64,000 nucleotides of DNA from Microlunatus capsulatus (GTDB lineage Bacteria > Actinomycetota > Actinomycetes > Propionibacteriales > Propionibacteriaceae): assembly GCF_017876495.1 (NCBI RefSeq), contig NZ_JAGIOB010000001.1, positions 2,542,001-2,606,000 on the forward strand. The letters are read 5' to 3'. Position numbers and translations under genes: made by a program. Numbering within the stretch: position 1 is the first letter of the stretch; each line of letters begins with the position of its first letter. The notes beneath the pieces are model-generated. The model was not told the origin of the DNA and did no database searches. It was given only the letters and a program-made list of their open reading frames with translations. Positions 60,394 through 64,000 of this stretch are shown in pieces.

Positions 60394-61212
60394 TCAGCAC
60401 CGGGGGGCCGGCGATGCCGCCGCCCCGCCGGTGACCACCTCCGTCGTCCCGTCGGACCACACGATCAGGCCCGTCCGCCCCGCCCGTCCGCGGAGCCACC
60501 GCGCGGCGTCGGGCCCGAGGGCGAAGGCGGCGGTGGCGTCGACGTCGACGCCGGCGAGGTCGTCGCCGATGACCGTGACCGAGGCGATGCCCGCAGGAGG
60601 AGTGCCGGTCCGGGCGTCGACGAGGTGCGCGCCGCGGCGCGCGGTGCCGGAGGTGGCTACCGCGCCGGTGCGGACGGGCACGGTGGCGACCAGCCTGCGC
60701 ACGTCGTGCGGGTGCTCGATCCCGATCCGCCAGGCGGGGGCGGCGTCGTCCAGCGTCCGGCAGACCAGGTCGCCGCCGACGGAGAGGCAGAAGTCGGTGT
60801 CGTCGAGCACCGCGAGGGCGGCGGCGGCGCGGTCGGCGGCCCAGCCCTTGACGACGCCGCTGGGGTCGAGCCGCGGCCTCCCCGAGACGTCGGGGCGCCA
60901 GACGGCGAAGGCGCCGCCGGAGTCGCGGTGCGCCCGCTCGGCCAGGGCCAGCACCTCCTGCACCTCGGCGGGGCAGGCGGGCAGCGCCAGCTCGCCGCGG
61001 TCGACGCGGCTGACGACGGAGTCCGCCCGGTAGGTGCTGAACAGGGCGTCGGCATGACGGAGCCGGGCCATCGCCTCCTGCCACGCCGCCTCACCGGCGG
61101 TGCTGCCGGCGTGCCGGCCGCGCAGCGCGAGGCTGACGACGGTGCCCATCACCGTGCCCACGCGGCGTGCGGGGGACTCCCCGACCTCGGGTGCGCGGAC
61201 GTCGGCCGTCAT
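60394..61212 (-). CDS. apbE: FAD:protein FMN transferase (ApbE)
   Basis: 272 residues. Transfers FMN from FAD onto a Ser/Thr of a target protein. VGTVMGTVVSLAL opens the domain, SVGGDLVCRTL and the C-terminal VDVDATAAFALGPDAARWL, including the Mg-binding Asp/Thr, are typical. No signal peptide is visible, unlike many ApbE lipoproteins. ATG at 61212 overlaps by 1 nt the stop of the FMN-binding protein upstream, its obvious substrate. Confidence 0.92.
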   Translation of the reverse strand: MTADVRAPEVGESPARRVGTVMGTVVSLALRGRHAGSTAGEAAWQEAMARLRHADALFSTYRADSVVSRVDRGELALPACPAEVQEVLALAERAHRDSGGAFAVWRPDVSGRPRLDPSGVVKGWAADRAAAALAVLDDTDFCLSVGGDLVCRTLDDAAPAWRIGIEHPHDVRRLVATVPVRTGAVATSGTARRGAHLVDARTGTPPAGIASVTVIGDDLAGVDVDATAAFALGPDAARWLRGRAGRTGLIVWSDGTTEVVTGGAAASPAPRC

Positions 61213-61730
61213 CAGATCCCGGCCTGGTCCAGGGCGGACTGCAGGGACTGCAGGTACCCCTCGCTGGTCACGGTGGCGCCGCTGACCATGTCGATCTCCG
61301 CGCTCTGGGCCGAGAGCGTCTCGTCGACCAGGGTGGGGATGGCGCGCGCGTTGATCTCCTGGTCCCGCGGGTTCTCCGTCGGGTACTCGACGACCTGCAC
61401 CGCGGTCAGCCGGCCGTCGGCCGCGGTGATCTCGACCTGGACCGGTCCCCAGCGGGTCTGCGCGACGTCGCCGGTGTAGGTGCCGCCGCCGCCGCTCGCC
61501 GTCGACGGCGATCCGGACGCCGGCGGGGAGCTCGGTGCGGTCGTGGTCGGGCTGGTGCCGGGTGCCGGGGGTGCGCCGGCGCCCGCCGTCGCGCTGGAGG
61601 AGCCGCCCGGCGTGCTGCTCGCCGTGGCCGCGGGCGGCGTCGCGGCCGGAGCGTCGGTCGAGGTGTGGTAGCTGAACAGCAGGACCACGACGGTGACGGT
61701 CGCGGCCAGCCAGAGGACGATCCTTCTCAT
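61212..61730 (-). CDS. Secreted FMN-binding domain protein (flavinylation target)
   Basis: 172 residues. ATG at 61730; one N-terminal hydrophobic helix (IVLWLAATVTVVVLLFSY) acts as signal or anchor, then a Ser/Thr/Pro-rich linker of about 60 residues and an FMN-binding domain. The motif DMVSGATVTSEGY near the C-terminus contains SGATVT, the site where ApbE attaches FMN to Thr. Expected outside the membrane as a single-electron carrier. Encoded between the ferric-reductase-like protein and ApbE. Confidence 0.9.
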   Translation of the reverse strand: MRRIVLWLAATVTVVVLLFSYHTSTDAPAATPPAATASSTPGGSSSATAGAGAPPAPGTSPTTTAPSSPPASGSPSTASGGGGTYTGDVAQTRWGPVQVEITAADGRLTAVQVVEYPTENPRDQEINARAIPTLVDETLSAQSAEIDMVSGATVTSEGYLQSLQSALDQAGI

Positions 61731-61734
61731 CGGT

Positions 61735-63147
61735 TCACCATGCGAAGCTCTCGGTGTGGAGGTGGTCGCGCGGCACACCTGCCGCGTGCAGGAGGCGCTC
61801 GACGCCGTCGGTCCAGGCGGTCGGGCCGCAGAGGAAGACGTCGCGCTCGGCCACGTCGGGCACCCAGGCCCGCAGCGCGGCCAGCTCGTCGGGCCCGGCC
61901 GCGGCGCCCAGCACCGCGCCAGGATGCGATCGTGGGCCGGGCAGCGGGTGCAGCAGGAGGCCGCGCTCGGCGGCGAGCACGGTCAGCTCGCGGGCGAAGA
62001 GCGGCTCGCCCGTGTAGCGGTGGAGCACCGTGATGTCGCCCGGTGCGGCCGCCAGGTCCTCGGCGAGCGCCCGGATCGGGGTGATGCCCACCCCGGCCCC
62101 GACCAGCAGCACGCGCGGCCGGGTGCGGGCCCGGCTGCTGAGCCGGCCGTAGGGGCCCTCGAAGAGCACCCGGGTGCCGGGCCGGAGGGAGGCGAGCCGG
62201 GCGCTGCCGGCACCCAGCGCCTTGGCCGTGATGCGGATGCTCCGGCCGTCCGGGGCAGCCGACACGGAGAACGGGTTGCTCCGGCTGGACCCGGGGCCGT
62301 CCAGGAAGCGGGCGGAGATGAACTGCCCGGACCGCAGCGGCAGCCGGTCCAGCCGCCGTCCGGACATGTGGACCGAGACGACGTCGCTGGCCTCCCGGAC
62401 CACCGAGGTGACCCGCAAGCCGTGCCGGAGGCTGCGGACGAGCGGCAGGCCCACCCGCCAGACCAGCACGGCGCCCGCGGCGCCGGCCCAGAGGGTCCAC
62501 CAGTAGACGGTCCGGCCGGGGGAGCTGAGGAACTCGGTGCCCGTCCAGAGCTGGTGCGGCAGCGCGAGCCCCACGCCCAGGTAGGCGTAGAGGTGGAGCA
62601 GGTGCCACGACTCGTAGCGGAGGACCCGGCGGGCGGCCCGGACGCTGGTGGCGACCACCGCGACCAGGCACGCCGTCCCGGCCACGGACAGCAGGATCCC
62701 GGGCTCGTCGCGGACGAGCGCCCAGGTGGTGCCCGGCAGGGCCGACCAGCGGCCGGAGGCGTAGCCGAGCAGGATCGCCGCGACGTGCAGCAGCATGAGG
62801 TCGAAGGACGCGAACCCCACGACGCGGTGGACCCGGGCCAGCCGGTCCCGCCCGAAGGCGTGCTCCAGCGGTGGCAGCCGGGACATCAGCAGGACCTGGA
62901 CCAGGAGGAGGTCCGCGGACCACAGGCCCGCCAGCCGCCCCACCGAGGTCAGCCCGTCGCCCCAGCGGGCCAGCTCCTGGACGCCGCCGGCGGCGGTCCA
63001 CCAGGAGGTGACGAGCACGAGGCCCAGCCACAGCACGAGGGCGGAGGCCGTCCGCACCGTCGCGTCCAGCCGGCTCGACGCGTGCCCGGGGAGGGGAGCG
63101 CGCGACGCGGGCGGCGTCACCGCGCGGGCCGGGGCGAGGGCGGTCAC
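61735..63147 (-). CDS. Ferric-reductase-like transmembrane flavoprotein
   Basis: 470 residues. The N-terminal 240 form six helices of the ferric-reductase-like haem domain, with His residues at HRVVGFASFDLMLLHVAAIL and WHLLHLYAYLGVGLALPHQL for two haems. The C-terminal 230 form a ferredoxin-NADP reductase module: RSGQFISARFL and SNPFSVSAAP (FAD) and LLVGAGVGITPIRAL (NADPH). It would pass cytoplasmic electrons across the membrane to the FMN-binding protein. GTG at 63147 has GGGGAGG upstream and overlaps the previous small gene. Confidence 0.9.
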   Translation of the reverse strand: MTALAPARAVTPPASRAPLPGHASSRLDATVRTASALVLWLGLVLVTSWWTAAGGVQELARWGDGLTSVGRLAGLWSADLLLVQVLLMSRLPPLEHAFGRDRLARVHRVVGFASFDLMLLHVAAILLGYASGRWSALPGTTWALVRDEPGILLSVAGTACLVAVVATSVRAARRVLRYESWHLLHLYAYLGVGLALPHQLWTGTEFLSSPGRTVYWWTLWAGAAGAVLVWRVGLPLVRSLRHGLRVTSVVREASDVVSVHMSGRRLDRLPLRSGQFISARFLDGPGSSRSNPFSVSAAPDGRSIRITAKALGAGSARLASLRPGTRVLFEGPYGRLSSRARTRPRVLLVGAGVGITPIRALAEDLAAAPGDITVLHRYTGEPLFARELTVLAAERGLLLHPLPGPRSHPGAVLGAAAGPDELAALRAWVPDVAERDVFLCGPTAWTDGVERLLHAAGVPRDHLHTESFAW

Positions 63148-63356
63148 GTGCCCTCCCCGCCGGTCCGCTCACCCGCGCGGCCCCGGGGCACGGCGCCGCC
63201 ACCGCCGGAGACCAGCCAGACCGCCGTGCGCGACCGGCGGCGCGCCGGGTCCGGCGGCCGTGCCGGGTCCGGCGGGGCCGCTGGCGGCTCGGAACGGGGG
63301 TCGGCGGGCGGCTCCCACCGCGAGCCGCTCCGACGGGGGATCGCGGTGCTCGTCAC
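63144..63356 (-). CDS. Small Pro/Arg-rich protein at the head of the flavin cassette
   Basis: 70 residues, GTG start with AGGAG 6 nt upstream, and its stop overlaps the start of the ferric-reductase gene (GTGA). The sequence is Pro/Arg/Gly-rich with the segment SRTAVWLVSGGGGAVPRG and no domain I recognise. The ribosome site and coupling suggest it is translated, perhaps only to couple expression. Confidence 0.5.
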   Translation of the reverse strand: MTSTAIPRRSGSRWEPPADPRSEPPAAPPDPARPPDPARRRSRTAVWLVSGGGGAVPRGRAGERTGGEGT

Positions 63357-63567
63357 GGGTTCTCCTGGCACACCCCAGATCCTGCGGGCCGTCCCTCGCG
63401 GCCACCGGTGAGCCGGCTGTGGGACTGCTGTGGACCCGCGCTCCGCCGGACGCGCTGACCGCCGCCCGGACGAGCCCGGGGACCACCGGCGGTAGGAAGG
63501 CCTTCCTGAGCGGTGCCGCCCTGTGGTCTGATGCAGAGGTCTGCCCCCGACCGTCAGGACATCCCCC

Positions 63568-64000
63568 GTGCACCGACGTGCTGACGCCGCCCCCCGGCGT
63601 CCCCTGGCCCCCCGCGCCGCGGCCACCCTGCTCGCGACCGGCCTGGTGCTGGTCGGGGCCGCCCTCCCGGCGCAGGCGGCGCCGGCCGGCTATGCCCGCT
63701 GGGCACCCCTGACCGGAACGTCGGGGAACCTGGTCACGACGATGACCCAGCGCCCGGCCGGCTTCCCGGTCGCCGCCGTGCGCAGCACCGGCGTCGCCGG
63801 CAGCGGCGTCGGCGTGCAGTCCGGCGCCTCGACCTTCCTCGCGCCGCAGACCCCGCCCGGGGCGGTCTACGGCTCCAGCCGTGACCAGGGCTACCTCAAC
63901 CTCCGGCCGGCCGGCCTGAACGCCGGACCGCCCTCGGTCACCACCTACACCTTCGAGCGGCCCACCCCGGCGAGCGGGTGGACCTTCGTCCTCGGCGACG
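63568..64000 (+). CDS. Secreted protein, 3'-truncated by the window edge
   Basis: GTG at 63568 begins a basic N-terminus, then a signal-peptide core (AAATLLATGLVLVGAALPAQA) with cleavage expected after AQA. The mature part seen so far (ARWAPLTGTSGNLVTTMTQR, later PSVTTYTFERPTPASGWTFV) is beta-rich and Thr/Gly-rich and resembles cell-surface proteins with SdrD-B or anchor-type domains. The frame is open to the last base. The GTG has only a weak AGGA upstream; function unknown. The 63357-63567 gap holds no supported gene. Confidence 0.65.
   Translation, partial: MHRRADAAPRRPLAPRAAATLLATGLVLVGAALPAQAAPAGYARWAPLTGTSGNLVTTMTQRPAGFPVAAVRSTGVAGSGVGVQSGASTFLAPQTPPGAVYGSSRDQGYLNLRPAGLNAGPPSVTTYTFERPTPASGWTFVLGD

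Noticed and set aside
1-64000. CRISPR array, insertion sequence, phage or plasmid origin
   Set aside because: No regularly spaced repeats, transposase, integrase, phage structural gene or replication origin was seen; the only repeats are the short intergenic elements listed.

Overview
The window is a chromosomal segment of a very GC-rich actinobacterium. Supporting evidence is the GC bias of the coding regions, frequent GTG starts, a WhiB-type Fe-S regulator, a bacterial proteasome activator (Bpa/PafE) ending in a Tyr-containing HbYX-like tail, an MptB-like polyprenol-phosphate-mannose mannosyltransferase, an LCP-family cell-wall ligase and several DUF families typical of the phylum. A Propionibacteriales-like host (Microlunatus/Friedmanniella relatives) would fit, but that is inference from general resemblance only. 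Many genes have no Shine-Dalgarno sequence; instead a TANNNT -10 hexamer sits exactly 6 nt before the start codon, which points to leaderless transcripts and helped to choose starts.

Layout. 1-5.8 kb: a 5'-truncated signal-peptidase/LamG fusion, a VOC protein, a TasA/camelysin-like secreted protein, an Fpg/Nei glycosylase, a rhodanese, a manganese catalase and a glycerophosphodiesterase. 5.8-13.3 kb: arginine deiminase, a GT2 plus MptB-like pair, a decayed adenosine deaminase, a divergent MerR/DUF4188 pair with a 19-bp-spacer promoter, a DUF2510 protein and prephenate dehydratase. 13.3-21.3 kb: a PAP2-diacylglycerol kinase fusion, serS, a HAD phosphatase, an AAA ATPase, a WhiB-HTH protein, lycopene cyclase and Bpa. 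21.4-27.4 kb: an asymmetric heterodimeric ABC exporter, a DUF318-type permease and a PadR/HAAS-like pair.

27.4-40.4 kb is the most coherent block, a selenium and formate module. selB, selA and tRNA-Sec lie on the minus strand and selD diverges from them. After two DNA-repair glycosylases and a cluster of intergenic repeats comes a minus-strand operon for a selenocysteine formate dehydrogenase: the alpha subunit with an in-frame UGA at codon 190 and a SECIS hairpin, the Fe-S beta subunit, an NrfD-like membrane subunit and an OFA-family (oxalate/formate-type) MFS carrier. All Sec-specific machinery and one consumer are therefore visible within 13 kb.

40.5-54.5 kb: small basic and zinc-ribbon proteins, an S51 peptidase, a frameshifted DUF222-HNH gene, a quinone oxidoreductase, tRNA-Ser(UGA), recQ, an LCP protein, tRNA-Ser(GCU), then a four-gene operon (RidA, D-amino-acid dehydratase-like enzyme, SDR, N-acyl-D-amino-acid deacylase) that reads as D-amino-acid catabolism, followed by a PiT phosphate transporter. 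54.7-64 kb: tRNA-Arg(ACG), a secreted SGNH hydrolase, an ArsR/old-yellow-enzyme divergent pair, an aldo/keto reductase, a second RidA, and an extracytoplasmic flavin-transfer cassette (small protein, ferric-reductase-like flavoprotein, FMN-binding lipoprotein-like protein, ApbE). A secreted protein runs off the right edge.
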